Part shown: positions 45,201-57,412 of the stretch, piece after piece | How the letters are laid out: every line of letters begins with the position of its first letter | How positions within the stretch are numbered: the stretch's first letter is position 1 | Origin: Odontesthes bonariensis | Taxonomy: Eukaryota > Chordata > Actinopteri > Atheriniformes > Atherinopsidae | DNA: 64,000 nucleotides | Assembly (NCBI RefSeq): GCF_027942865.1 | Contig: NC_134507.1 | Location: forward strand, 922,571 to 986,570 | Reading direction: 5' to 3' | The notes under the pieces: generated by a model | Told to the model about the DNA's origin: nothing | What the model saw: only the letters and a program-made list of their open reading frames with translations | Databases searched by the model: none | Position numbers and translations under genes: made by a program

Positions 45201-45560
45201 CTGGTTCCACAGAGAGGGGCCTGATAACTGAAGGCTCTGCCTCCCAAACTGGGAGATGATTCCACAGAGAGGGGCCTGATAACTGAAGGCTCTGCCTCCC
45301 AAACTGGCAGCTGGTTCCACAGAGAGGGGCCTGATAACTGAAGGCTCTGCCTCCCAAACTGGCAGCTGGTTCCACAGAGAGGGGCCTGATAACTGAAGGC
45401 TCTGCCTCCCAAACTGGCAGCTGGTTCCACAGAGAGGGGCCTGATAACTGAAGGCTCTGCCTCCCAAACTGGCAGCTGGTTCCACAGAGAGGGGCCTGAT
45501 AACTGAAGGCTCTGCCTCCCAAACTGGCAGCTGGTTCCACAGAGAGGGGCCTGATAACTG
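42285..45560. repeat. 55-bp tandem array, about 60 copies
   Basis: The unit is GGTTCCACAGAGAGGGGCCT, then GATAACTGAAGGCTCTGCCT, then CCCAAACTGGCAGCT. Copies differ by single substitutions (CCACAG/CCTCAG/CCATAG, CCCAAA/CCAAAA/CTCAAA, GGCAGCT/GGTAGCT). A rare pair of variants (CTCCAAAACT at 42656 and 43371; CAGGTGG at 42779 and 43494) shows a 715-bp, 13-unit block duplication. Because 55 is not a multiple of three, each minus-strand frame repeats every 165 bp, giving frames of up to 683 codons. These are artefacts. Confidence 0.98.
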
Positions 45561-45654
45561 TGGCGGAAACAGGCTTCCATAGCACCGATATTCTGCTGTA
45601 AAAAAAACAAACGTAAAAATTAGCTTCACAGACTACTTTTTTCAGTGTGCGTGT

Positions 45655-46070
45655 CTTCCTCTGACGTCACCTTACGTCGTCGTTACGTCACACGAATGAT
45701 GCGGAAGTCGGAGTCGCTGTGGAGAACGTAAACTAATGTCAGGCAACCCGCCTGAAAAATCAGGCAAAGAACCGCAGAAGCGAAAGAAAAGCAGGCGGAA
45801 GCTGCGGGGCGGACAGCGGGCTCCACGGTCACTCACCTCCGGCTTGCACACTCACGGCTGCCCGCTTATAGCGCGGTTTTCCCAGCCCGCCGCCGCCGTT
45901 ACCACTTCTCCGGTTACATCTGCCCTCTGTGACCGTCGGTACACCCGCCACCGACGCCGACACCGACCAATGGACCAGCCGAGTGAGTCAGAGTGTTCTC
46001 CGGTGCTGCTGGGGTGTTCCACGGGTCGTTAAAAGCTGCACAACCCGCTGCATCCTTGACCCTCCTGGAG
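45655..46070 (+). promoter_or_regulatory. CpG-rich promoter and candidate first exon of an unidentified gene
   Basis: Two CRE-type sites (TGACGTCA at 45662-45669; TTACGTCA at 45683-45690) and an ETS-like GCGGAAGT (45701-45708) lie in 50 bp. A GC-rich stretch follows and ends at a strong donor GGAG|GTAAGT (46071). An ATG at 45736 opens 98 codons (MSGNPPEKSGKEPQKRKKSR...), rich in Lys/Arg, ending at TAA 46030-46032 before the donor. I do not recognise the product. The exon could be non-coding. No downstream exon is identified. Confidence 0.4.
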
Positions 46071-47880
46071 GTAAGTGGACAGTATGCGAAACTCCTTTGA
46101 AAAATCGCGAAATTTATCTCTTTTTTTGTTGTTGACCAAATTACTCACGTGCCAGAGACGAACCGGAAGTCTTAGCAAGTGTAAAACCATATCCCCAATA
46201 AATCGGCATAGACAGGATTCATGTAAACAGCAGCTTCTTTGGGTAACATTTCCACCTTTACTGCCCCTCATGTTGTCTTAATTATGGTCCTCCCTGCGGA
46301 GCGGAGCCCTACAGCAACGCTAGTCTCCCGGATAAGTCGACGATTTAGTCAAAAAAATGTCTGAATGGTCGATTATTTTTATCCCGAACCAACAATGAAG
46401 CCTTGTTGCTTAAAGGAGTGTTGAATAAGAGACGGAGCGATGCTAACTGATGACTTTCCCCTGAGGGAGAATGAAAAAAGCCCGGATTCTGAAAGGAGAT
46501 CAGGCGCCGGGGCGAGCAGCGGGTATCTGAGCTCCCAGAAGCGACACAAAACGGCTGTTTTCGGCAGAAACACGCAGCCAAAGAGCCACGGAGACTGAAG
46601 TAAAATGCAGCTGAACACGTTTATGTTTGCGAGTGGAAATGCAGAAATGCAGAAATATTTATTCTCCATCAGTCAGGAGCAGGACTGGAGTCAGAATCAG
46701 GGATGCGGAAGGTCGAGCGACCTCTAAAAATGACACTTTGGACACCTTGAGGCGTCAGATCTGTTTATTATCTGTTTATTTATTATAAACCAAAGAGTGT
46801 GAGGCTGATGGATGGGAGAAGATGCTTCCAGTCTCACTCTCATCCCTCAGTTTAATGCTTCTGATATTAACTGTAGAAGTGTTCAAGCTTCTCTCATCAT
46901 CTCCATAATGAGGGTTTTTCATTTTAATATAAAACCAGTCCAGCAGTAACTGATCATTAACTTTATGATCATCGATATCTCTGATCATCTGGGCGTGTTG
47001 ATTAGTCTGTTTTAAAAAGAAACATTCATTCATTCATTCATTTTAGGAGGCCAGGAAAAAAGCTCATTTTCAGCTTTTTGTTGTTATTTTCTCTTTTTTT
47101 GGTAGTTTTGTACCTTTTTATTTATTTATTTATTTATTTTTTGTTTGTTATTTTTATTATATTTTTTTATTTTTGTATCTGTTTTATTTAAAATTTGTGA
47201 TTTGTTGTTTTTTTCTGTCTGTTTTTTTTCTCTTTTAAATCATTTTGTGGTTGTTTTGCTTTTTCTCATCTTTTTGTTGTTTTCCTAATTGTTTCTGTTT
47301 ATTCGTGTTTCTTTTGCCTGTTTTTGCTCTTTTTGTTGTTTTGTCATCAGACTGACACCAAACGCTCTCTTATCTTTTGGTTATTCTGCGTATGGTCGAC
47401 AGATGATGAAATCTGTTTCTGTTTTTTTTGTGTTCTGTCGTCACGTCCGACCCGGTCAGAACAGGAAACCTTTATGTGGTTTTACTGGTGAACACTTTAT
47501 TTTCCGGGTGTTTCTGTTCGGCTGTAATTTAAAGAAAGACTTTAAAGCATCAGTTATATTTATATGAATAAAAGAAGTCCTAAATAAACAGAATAAACCC
47601 AGACTCTGGTGTAAGTTCCGGGTTTTCGTGGACGTTCAGAATCCGGTCGTATTTGTGGAGCGACTCTTTTCTCCTGATGGTTGGACGGGATGAGCTGAAG
47701 AAGATTCTCTTTGCCGGGTAAGAAGACATCTTTGATTGATCATAAACTGTGATGAACATAAAGTCTGTTTGCTTTCTGAGCTCCGTCACATTCTGTTTCC
47801 TTTGACTTCCAGCTCCACTCAGGCTGTTTCTCCTCCTCATCGCTGAAGTCCAGCTGGATGAACAAGGTAACACAACTTAT
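46071..47880. other. Region without a recognisable gene
   Basis: Unique sequence with T-rich low complexity at about 47050-47340 and a (CATT)n run near 47025. A minus-strand stretch 47730-47860 (LDFSDEEEKQPEWSWKSKE, after a weak TCCAG acceptor) looks codon-like but ends at a TGA and has no recognisable family. Confidence 0.5.
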
Positions 47881-48030
47881 GACTTCTGATGGATAATAAC
47901 CCATCTGATGGAGAACTTATGATGGATAATAACCCATCTGATGGAGAACTTATGACTTCTGATGGATAATAACCCATCTGATGGAGAACTTATAACTTAT
48001 GATGGATAATAACCCATCTGATGGAGACGC
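47880..48030. repeat. Short tandem repeat, about 4 copies of a 30-40 bp unit
   Basis: The unit is ATGGATAATAACCCATCTGA plus TGGAGAACTTAT, with an optional GACTTCTG. Confidence 0.9.
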
Positions 48031-48157
48031 TGTTACACTGTTATAAACTGTTCCTCTGATAATAAGATGAGTTTATTTTGAGTTTATAAACCTGCAGCTC
48101 TGAATGTATTTAACTGTGTTCAGGCTGGTTAAAGCTCATTACTTGGTTGGTGGTTGG

Positions 48158-50858
48158 ACCTGCTGTAGCTGACGGTGCTGAACAGTTTGGACCTGCTGTA
48201 GCTGACGGTGCTGAACAGTTGGGACCTGCTGTAGCTGACGGTGCTGAACAGTTTGGACCTGATGTAGCTGACGGTGCTGAACAGTTTGGACCTGATGTAG
48301 CTGACGGTGCTGAACAGTTTGGACCTGCTGTAGCTGACGGTGCTGAACAGTTTGGACCTGCTGTAGCTGACGGTGCTGAACAGTTTGGACCTGATGTAGC
48401 TGACGGTGCTGAACAGTTTGGACCTGATGTAGCTGACGGTGCTGAACAGTTTGGACCTGCTGTAACTGACGGTGCTGAACAGTTTGGACCTGATGTAGCT
48501 GACGGTGCTGAACAGTTGGGACCTGCTGTAGCTGACGGTGCTGAACAGTTTGGACCTGCTGTAGCTGACGGTGCTGAACAGTTTGGACCTGATGTAGCTG
48601 ACGGTGCTGAACAGTTTGGACCTGCTGTAGCTGACGGTGCTGAACAGTTTGGACCTGCTGTAGCTGACGGTGCTGAACAGTTTGGACCTGATGTAGCTGA
48701 CGGTGCTGAACAGTTTGGACCTGATGTAGCTGACGGTGCTGAACAGTTTGGACCTGATATAACTGACGGTGCTGAACAGTTTGGACCTGCTGTAGCTGAC
48801 GGTGCTGAACAGTTTGGACCTGATGTAGCTGACGGTGCTGAACAGTTTGGACCTGCTGTAGCTGACGGTGCTGAACAGTTTGGACCTGCTGTAGCTGACG
48901 GTGCTGAACAGTTTGGACCTGATGTAGCTGACGGTGCTGAACAGTTTGGACCTGATATAACTGACGGTGCTGAACAGTTTGGACCTGATGTAGCTGACGG
49001 TGCTGAACAGTTTGGACCTGATGTAGCTGACGGTGCTGAACAGTTTGGACCTGCTGTAGCTGACGGTGCTGAACAGTTTGGACCTGCTGTAGCTGACGGT
49101 GCTGAACAGTTTGGACCTGCTGTAGCTGACGGTGCTGAACAGTTTGGACCTGATGTAGCTGACGGTGCTGAACACTTTGGACCTGCTGTAGCTGACGGTG
49201 CTGAACAGTTTGGACCTGCTGTAGCTGACGGTGCTGAACAGTTTGGACCTGCTGTAGCTGACGGTGCTGAACAGTTTGGACCTGATGTAGCTGACGGTGC
49301 TGAACAGTTTGGACCTGCTGTAGCTGACGGTGCTGAACAGTTGGGACCTGATGTAGCTGACGGTGCTGAACAGTTTGGACCTGATGTAGCTGACGGTGCT
49401 GAACAGTTTGGACCTGATGTAGCTGACGGTGCTGAACAGTTTGGACCTGCTGTAGCTGACGGTGCTGAACAGTTTGGACCTGATGTAGCTGACGGTGCTG
49501 AACAGTTTGGACCTGATGTAGCTGACGGTGCTGAACAGTTTGGACCTGCTGTAGCTGACGGTGCTGAACAGTTGGGACCTGCTGTAGCTGACGGTGCTGA
49601 ACAGTTTGGACCTGATGTAGCTGACGGTGCTGAACAGTTTGGACCTGCTGTAGCTGACGGTGCTGAACAGTTTGGACCTGCTGTAGCTGACGGTGCTGAA
49701 CAGTTGGGACCTGATGTAGCTGACGGTGCTGAACAGTTGGGACCTGCTGTAGCTGACGGTGCTGAACAGTTTGGACCTGATGTAGCTGACGGTGCTGAAC
49801 AGTTGGGACCTGATGTAGCTGACGGTGCTGAACAGTTTGGACCTGCTGTAGCTGACGGTGCTGAACAGTTTGGACCTGATGTAACTGACGGTGCTGAACA
49901 GTTTGGACCTGCTGTAGCTGACGGTGCTGAACAGTTTGGACCTGCTGCAGCTGACGGTGCTGAACAGTTTGGACCTGATGTAGCTGACGGTGCTGAACAG
50001 TTTGGACCTGCTGTAGCTGACGGTGCTGAACACTTTGGACCTGATGTAGCTGACGGTGCTGAACAGTTTGGACCTGCTGTAGCTGACGGTGCTGAACACT
50101 TTGGACCTGCTGTAGCTGACGGTGCTGAACAGTTTGGACCTGCTGTAGCTGACGGTGCTGAACAGTTTGGACCTGCTGTAGCTGACGGTGCTGAACAGTT
50201 TGGACCTGATGTAGCTGACGGTGCTGAACAGTTTGGACCTGCTGTAGCTGACGGTGCTGAACAGTTTGGACCTGATGTAGCTGACGGTGCTGAACAGTTT
50301 GGACCTGATGTAGCTGACGGTGCTGAACAGTTTGGACCTGCTGTAGCTGACGGTGCTGAACAGTTGGGACCTGATGTAGCTGACGGTGCTGAACAGTTTG
50401 GACCTGATGTAGCTGACGGTGCTGAACAGTTTGGACCTGCTGTAGCTGACGGTGCTGAACAGTTTGGACCTGATGTAGCTGACGGTGCTGAACAGTTTGG
50501 ACCTGCTGTAGCTGACGGTGCTGAACAGTTTGGACCTGCTGTAGCTGACGGTGCTGAACAGTTTGGACCTGATGTAGCTGACGGTGCTGAACAGTTTGGA
50601 CCTGCTGTAGCTGACGGTGCTGAACAGTTGGGACCTGATGTAGCTGACGGTGCTGAACAGTTTGGACCTGCTGTAGCTGACGGTGCTGAACAGTTTGGAC
50701 CTGCTGTAGCTGACGGTGCTGAACAGTTTGGACCTGCTGTAGCTGACGGTGCTGAACAGTTTGGACCTGCTGTAGCTGACGGTGCTGAACAGTTGGGACC
50801 TGCTGTAGCTGACGGTGCTGAACAGTTTGGACCTGCTGTAGCTGACGGTGCTGAACAG
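48158..50858. repeat. 33-bp tandem array, about 82 copies
   Basis: The unit is GGACCTGCTGTAGCTGACGG followed by TGCTGAACAGTTT. Substitutions recur at a few places (CTGCTG/CTGATG, GTAGCT/GTAACT, AGTTTGG/AGTTGGG, CAG/CAC). No length change that breaks the 33-bp phase is seen, so both strands stay open for over 900 codons. The plus frame (GPAVADGAEQF repeat) has no ATG in frame near its start. The minus frame (SYSRSKLFSTV repeat) has an ATG at 50927 but no family resemblance. I treat it as non-coding satellite. Confidence 0.96.
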
Positions 50859-51000
50859 CAGGCGGTCAGACCGGAGATAAGAGCAGCAACAGTACCGATG
50901 TGGAAGGTTTGAAAACATGGAAATCATTATGGAGACTGACCGGCATCAGTTGCCATGACGATACAAAGCAAACCAGCGTCATGATGCTGACAATCCAGAG

Positions 51001-51379
51001 CTAAACTAAACTAAACTAAGCTAAGCTAAGCTAAGCTAAGCTAAACTAAACTAAACTAAACTAAGCTAAGCTAAACTAAGCTAAGCTAAGCTATACTAAA
51101 CTAAGCTAAGCTAAGCTAAACTAAGCTAAACTAAACTAAACTAAGCTAAGCTAAACTAAACTAAGCTATACTAAACTAAGCTAAGCTAAGCTAAACTAAG
51201 CTAAGCTATACTAAACTAAGCTAAGCTAAGCTAAGCTAAACTAAACTAAGCTAAGCTGAACTAAACTAAGCTAAACTAAACTAAGCTAAGCTATACTAAG
51301 CTAAGCTAAGCTAAACTAAACTAAGCTAAGCTATACTAAGCTAAGCTAAGCTAAACTAAGCTAAACTAAACTAAACTAA
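51001..51379. repeat. Pentanucleotide array (CTAAG/CTAAA/CTATA)n, about 76 copies
   Basis: Irregular mixture of CTAAG and CTAAA, with occasional CTATA. It ends exactly where the hexamer array starts. Confidence 0.98.
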
Positions 51380-52270
<891 letters not shown>

Positions 52271-52429
52271 CTGACAGATTTCGCTGAGTCATGATTTGTG
52301 GAACAGAAACTGAGACTAAGAGCAGCCAATCAGAACGCAGCTCAGAGTGATGTCACTGTTTGTGGGATTTGCTCATCGATCAGCTGCTCTGACGCTGCGT
52401 TTCATCACCGCAGCAGCTTCGGCCTCCTG

Positions 52430-52670
52430 ATTGGCCGGAGCAGAGACCACCTGACCGGCCCGGGAGGAAGGGAGGCGGGGCTTCAGCCGATTGATCGAAA
52501 TCAGATGGAGAGGAGGAGCCGAGCGGAGAGTCTGTAAATCCACCATGAGCCGGCTGTGCTGCAGACAACAAGTGTTCGCCGAGGAGGAGGAGGAAGAAGA
52601 AGAAGAAGAAGAGGATCAAGAAGAAGGAGAAGAAGAATAGAGCAGGTTACTGCAGCAGAGAGAAGTACAG
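52430..52670 (+). promoter_or_regulatory. Promoter-like region and candidate first exon of an unidentified gene
   Basis: An inverted CCAAT box (ATTGG, 52430-52434) and a GC box (GAGGCGGGGC, 52472-52481) precede a good Kozak start, CCACCATGA (ATG 52545). The 31-codon frame reads MSRLCCRQQVFA and then an acidic Glu-rich run, ending at TAG 52638-52640. A donor ACAG|GTGAGG follows at 52670/52671. The small frame may be an upstream ORF in a 5' UTR exon. No downstream exon is recognised before the window ends. Confidence 0.4.
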
Positions 52671-52685
52671 GTGAGGCTGGATCTG

Positions 52686-52687
52686 TT

Positions 52688-52771
<84 letters not shown>

Positions 52772-52790
52772 CGTGCACGTGCACAGATTG
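52686..52790. repeat. (GT)n microsatellite
   Basis: About 45 GT dinucleotides followed by GCGTGCGTGCACGTGCAC. Confidence 0.97.
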
Positions 52791-53367
52791 AGCTGCCTGC
52801 TGGGAGGAGGAGGAGGGAGTGTCAGGGAATCCTATTAGCCGAGTCCAGGAAAAGTAGGGCTAACTGTGTGCTTATCAGTGTTTATCTGTATGTGTGTCCG
52901 TGCACACGCACGTGCACACACAGATAAACACATGCACACACACACACAAACACCGTCTGACAGGACTATTTCAGTCTCACTTTTCAGTTTTATCTCTGAA
53001 ACCTTTGAGCTTCCTCTGAAACAAAAGTAAAAATCTGGAGTTAAAACGCAGAAGAAGAAGAAGAAGAAGAAGCTGAACGAAATTAATTTAATTTAATCGG
53101 TTGTCATGGTGATGGATTAAACGAGTAATTAAGCTTCAGACGGGAAGCATTGATTGGTTTATTCTTCAGAAAAGGTTCAGTGTTGAACTGTTGGTGAGAC
53201 ACGGTGAAAATTCTACATTTATATTTATATATTTATACATATATTATTATTATATTATATATAAATAAATATATTTATATATAAATATCTTTTTAAAAAG
53301 AGAACATTTTCTGTTCACAGCAGAAACTGTAAATGATATTAAGGTTAATGTTGGCTGTGTTGTGCAC
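52791..53367. other. Unique and AT-rich sequence
   Basis: It contains a short (AAG)n run near 53050 and an AT-rich stretch at 53215-53290. No gene is seen. Confidence 0.5.
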
Positions 53368-54575
53368 CTGCTGACGGGTCACATGACTCACTAACTTCCT
53401 GCCGACGGGTCACATGACTCACTAACTTCCTGCCGACGGGTCACATGACTCACTAACTTCCTGCCGACGGGTCACATGACTCACTAACTTCCTGCCGACG
53501 GGTCACATGACTCACTAACTTCCTGCCGACGGGTCACATGACTCACTAACTTCCTGCCGACAGGTCACATGACTCACTAACTTCCTGTTGACGGGTCACA
53601 TGACTCACTAACTTCCTTCCTGCCGACAGGACACATGACTCACTAACTTCATGCCGACGGGTCACATGACTCACTAACTTCCTGCCGACAGGTCACATGA
53701 CTCACTAACTTCATGCCGACGGGTCACATGACTCACTAACTTCCTGCCGACGGGTCACATGACTCAGTAACTTCCTGCCGACGGGTCACATGACTCACTA
53801 ACTTCCTTCTGACGGGTCACATGACTCACTAACTTCCTGTTGACGGGTCACATGACTCACTAACTTCCTGCCGACAGGTCACATGACTCACTAACTTCCT
53901 ACTGACGGGTCACATGACTCACTAACTTCCTGCTGACGGGTCACATGACTCACTGACTTCCTGCTGAGGGGTCACATGACTCACTAACTTCCTGCTGACG
54001 GGTCACATGACTCACTAACTTCCTACCGACGGGTCACATGACTCACTAACTTCCTGCTGACGGGTCACATGACTCACTAACTTCCTGCTGACGGGTCACA
54101 TGACTCACTAACTTCCTGCAGACGGGTCACATGACTCACTAACTTCCTGCTGACGGGTCACATGACTCACTAACTTCCTGCAGACGGGTCACATGACTCA
54201 CTAACTTCCTGCTGACGGGTCACATGACTCACTAACTTCCTGCCGACGGGTCACATGACTCACTAACTTCCTGCCGACGGGTCACATGACTCACTAACTT
54301 CCTGCCGACGGGTCACATGACTCACTAACTTCCTGCCGACGGGTCACATGACTCACTAACTTCCTGCCGACGGGTCACATGACTCACTAACTTCCTGCCG
54401 ACGGGTCACATGACTCACTAACTTCCTGCCGACGGGTCACATGACTCACTAACTTCCTGCCGACGGGTCACATGACTCACTAACTTCCTGCCGACGGGTC
54501 ACATGACTCACTAACTTCCTGCCGACGGGTCACATGACTCACTAACTTCCTGCTGACTGGTCACATGACTAAAGA
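53368..54575. repeat. 31-bp tandem array, about 39 copies
   Basis: The unit is CTGCCGACGGGTCACATGAC followed by TCACTAACTTC. Variation is concentrated in CTGCCGACGG (CTGTTGACGG, CTGCTGACGG, CTGCAGACGG, CATGCCGACGG). The GTCACATGACTCA core is almost invariant. The right half (from about 54235) is the most uniform. Confidence 0.97.
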
Positions 54576-55383
54576 ACAGCAGCTTTCAGCTCTCTGTGAA
54601 CACTCTTCAGTATTTTCTCTTCGCCTTCAAACCTTAGAGATTTATCCTCTTTTTCTCTCATTTTGCTCCTCGTTGTTTCTTTCTTCTATGCGTGTGCACG
54701 TGTGTGTGCACGTGCGTGTGCACGTTGTGCGACAGTAATAACTGTGGGTGTGAAACGGGGCGGCCGCTGAGCAGAACACGTTGGCGGGGGTTAAACGCAG
54801 CAGAGCTTCAGTAAACGACTCACTCGATGAGTCGTTTCATTTGATGTTTCTGCTGCTTAAAACCCACCAATCAGCTGGCCTGAAGCTGTATGGATGGAAA
54901 GGTATGAAGGGTTAGCATTAGCATTAGCATTACCAGCGTTGGATGGGAAGGAGACGCAGCTGGTAAGGAGTGAACCGGCATCATGATGCTGAAACTCTGC
55001 GTGTGAAGCTGCTTCAGATTTCAGGCAGAGGAGGGAGAGGCTGTACTTTCTTTTTACCAAGACTCTGAAGGTTGTTTAACGTGGTCTGAACACGGTGTTT
55101 TCAGAGTTTACGTATCCGAACTAAACAGAGTCCTGCTCTCCTGATGATGAGCAGGAGAATCAGAGTTCATCTCCTGGACTTTTCCTCCAATCGGAGCTTT
55201 AATTGTGGAACATCTTCAGACAGCAGAGGGTCTTGGATCAGAACCGGGTCATGGACCCAGATGGATCCGGGTCATGGACCCAGATGGAACCTCATGGGCC
55301 GTTTTCGGACTGTAGGAACCTTTTGGCAGTTCTTATAACCTTTTAATCCACGGGGCCGTTTTCTCCCGGATTCGCACATACAG
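54576..55383. other. Unique sequence between arrays
   Basis: It holds a GTGCACGTG-rich patch (54690-54725), a GCATTA triplet (54914-54932) and two early copies of the 24-bp unit (about 55240-55275). No gene is recognised. Confidence 0.5.
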
Positions 55384-56170
55384 GAACTCGGGACCATCGC
55401 CCTCGGGAACTAGGGACCCCGGCCCTCGGGAACTAGGGACCCCGGCCCTCGGGAACTAGGGACCTCGGCCCTCGGGAACTAGGGACCCCGGCCCACGGGA
55501 ACTAGGGACCTCGGCCCTCGGGAACTAGGGACCGCGGCCCTTGGGAACCAGGGACCTCGGCCCTCGGGAACTAGGGATCGCGGCCCTCGGGAACTAGGGA
55601 TCGCGGCCCTCGGGAACTAGGGACCCCGGCCCTCGGGAACTAGGGACCCCGGCCCACGGGAACTAGGGACCCCGGCCCTCGGGAACTAGGGACCCCGGCC
55701 CACGGGAACTAGGGACCCCGGCCCTCGGGAACTAGGGACCGCGGCCCACGGGAACTAGGGACCCCGGCCCTCGGGAACTAGGGACCCCGGCCCACGGGAA
55801 CTAGGGACCCCGGCCCACGGGAACTAGGGACCCCGGCCCACGGGAACTAGGGACCTCGGCCCTCGGGAACTAGGGACCCCGGCCCACGGGAACTAGGGAC
55901 CCCGGGCCTCGGGAACTAGGGACCGCGGCCCTCGGGAACTAGGGACCCCGGCCCACGGGAACTAGGGACCCCGGCCCACGGGAACTAGGGACCGTGGCCC
56001 TCGGGAACCAGGGACCTCGGCCCTCGGGAACTAGGGATCGCGGCCCTCGGGAACTAGGGACCCCGGCCCATGGGAACTAGGGATCGCGGCCCTCGGGAAC
56101 TAGGGATCGCGGCCCTCGGGAACTAGGGACCGCGGCCCTCGGGAACCAGGGACCGCGGCCCTTGGGAACT
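55384..56170. repeat. 23-bp tandem array, about 34 copies
   Basis: The unit is CTCGGGAACTAGGGACCCCG plus GCC. Variants are CCCACGGG, CCGCGG, CCTCGG and GGATCG. GC-rich, with a CpG in almost every unit. Confidence 0.97.
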
Positions 56171-56287
56171 AGGGACCATTTCAGCTCCTTCTCCTCACCT
56201 GGGTCTGTTCTGGGTTCTATAGGAACACATCTGACGGTGGTTGGTAGTTTTTCTTCTTTCCTTACTTTTACGGGGTTTTGTTTTGGG

Positions 56288-56745
56288 TTCATGACCCAGA
56301 TGGAACCGGGTCATGGACCCTGATGGAGCTGGGTCATGGACCCAGATGGAGCTGGGTCATGGACCCAGATGGAGCTGGGTCATGGACCCTGATGGAGCCG
56401 GGTCATGGACCCAGATGGAGCTGGGTCATGGACCCAGATGGAACCGGGTCATGGGCCCTGATGGAGCTGGGTCATGGACCCAGATGGAGCTGGGTCATGG
56501 ACCCTGATGGAGCCGGGTCATGGACCCAGATGGAGCTGGGTCATGGACCCAGATGGAGCCGGGTCATGGGCCCTGATGGAGCTGGGTCATGGGCCCTGAT
56601 GGAGCTGGGTCATGGGCCCTGATGGAGCTGGGTCATGGACCCAGATGGAGCTGGGTCATGGACCCAGATGGAACCGGGTCATGGAGCCTGATGGAACCGG
56701 GTCATGGACCCTGATGGGCCCTGATGGAACCGGGTCATGGAGGTA
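56288..56745. repeat. 24-bp tandem array, about 19 copies
   Basis: The unit is CAGATGGAGCTGGGTCATGG plus ACCC, with variants CTGATGG, GAACCGGG and GGGCCC. Since 24 is a multiple of three, a frame of DPDGAGSW repeats is open by chance. Two detached copies lie at about 55240-55275. Confidence 0.97.
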
Positions 56746-57142
56746 AAAGGTGCCTCCAGAAGCTTCTGAGCGGCCTCATGTTGTTCATCAGATTTTCCTA
56801 CATTTTCCAGAAGCCCCTCAGGGACTCTGCTCAGACTGATGGTTCCAGCAGCTGCTCAGTCGTTCTCTCCTCTGCATTTTTAACCTTTTTATGTGATAGA
56901 ATCAGCAGATGACAGGAAGTGACTGAGGGGGGAGTTCAGCTCAGATTCCAAACAGAACCAGGCTGAACCGAAAAAAACCTTCTCTGTGTTCCAGCTTCGT
57001 CTGGAAACTTTGGAGGCTTCATGTTTCCTTCCAGACATTTTATGTTGAGCTCTGTGAACACAACAAAATGTGTTTTAATCAGCTGGTTTGGACTGAAATA
57101 AAGATGTCGGATCCTTCCTCTGCAGCCTGCCTCCTCCTGCTA
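56746..57142. other. Unique sequence before the terminal array
   Basis: No gene is recognised. An AATAAA hexamer lies at about 57097-57102, but no coding exon can be tied to it. Confidence 0.45.
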
Positions 57143-57412
57143 CAGCTCCTCTTCTTCCTCCTCCTGCTCCTCCTCCACCTCCCTCTTCCTTCCCTCCACC
57201 TCCTGCTCCACCTCCTCTTCCTCCACCTCCCTCTTCCTGCTCCTCCACCTCCACCTCCTCCTCCTCCTCCTCCTCCTCGGGACCAGGCGCACCGACTGAC
57301 ACGTGTTTGACTTATTGGAACTGCTGCTGGTTCCTGACTGCTGCGTCCCCAACCTCCACCTGACCTGATGCGCCTGGTTGGTGTCACGGCACGGCGGGCT
57401 GAGACCCCTTTA
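57143..57412. repeat. 265-bp module, copy 1
   Basis: A CTCCT-rich half (CAGCTCCTCTTCTTCCTCCT...) is followed by a unique half with GGACCAGGCGCACCGACTGA, ending GAGACCCCTTTAACGTTGG. A 10-bp inverted pair (ACCAGGCGCA at 57282 and TGCGCCTGGT at 57369) lies in the unique half. Confidence 0.95.

Noticed and set aside
42285-45560. CRISPR-like regular array
   Set aside because: The units are contiguous with no unique spacers, and the context is a vertebrate genome.
42022-45629. Minus-strand frames of up to 683 codons (repeats with GRAFSYQAPL)
   Set aside because: A 55-bp satellite read in rotating frames; several overlapping frames give the same peptide, as expected for an artefact.
47580-47873. 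Possible minus-strand exon (LDFSDEEEKQPEWSWKSKE)
   Set aside because: Codon-like appearance only: a weak acceptor, an in-frame TGA, no family match and no partner exon. Mentioned in the regional entry but not called as a gene.
48129-50927. Two opposite open frames of over 900 codons in the 33-bp array
   Set aside because: A unit of exactly 11 codons without stops gives long frames on both strands by default. The plus frame starts at a TTG rather than an ATG, and neither frame resembles a known protein.
57068-57387. Leu/Pro-, Gly/Arg- and Glu-rich small frames in the CTCC-rich module
   Set aside because: Overlapping frames in both directions across a simple-sequence block that recurs three times inside satellite.
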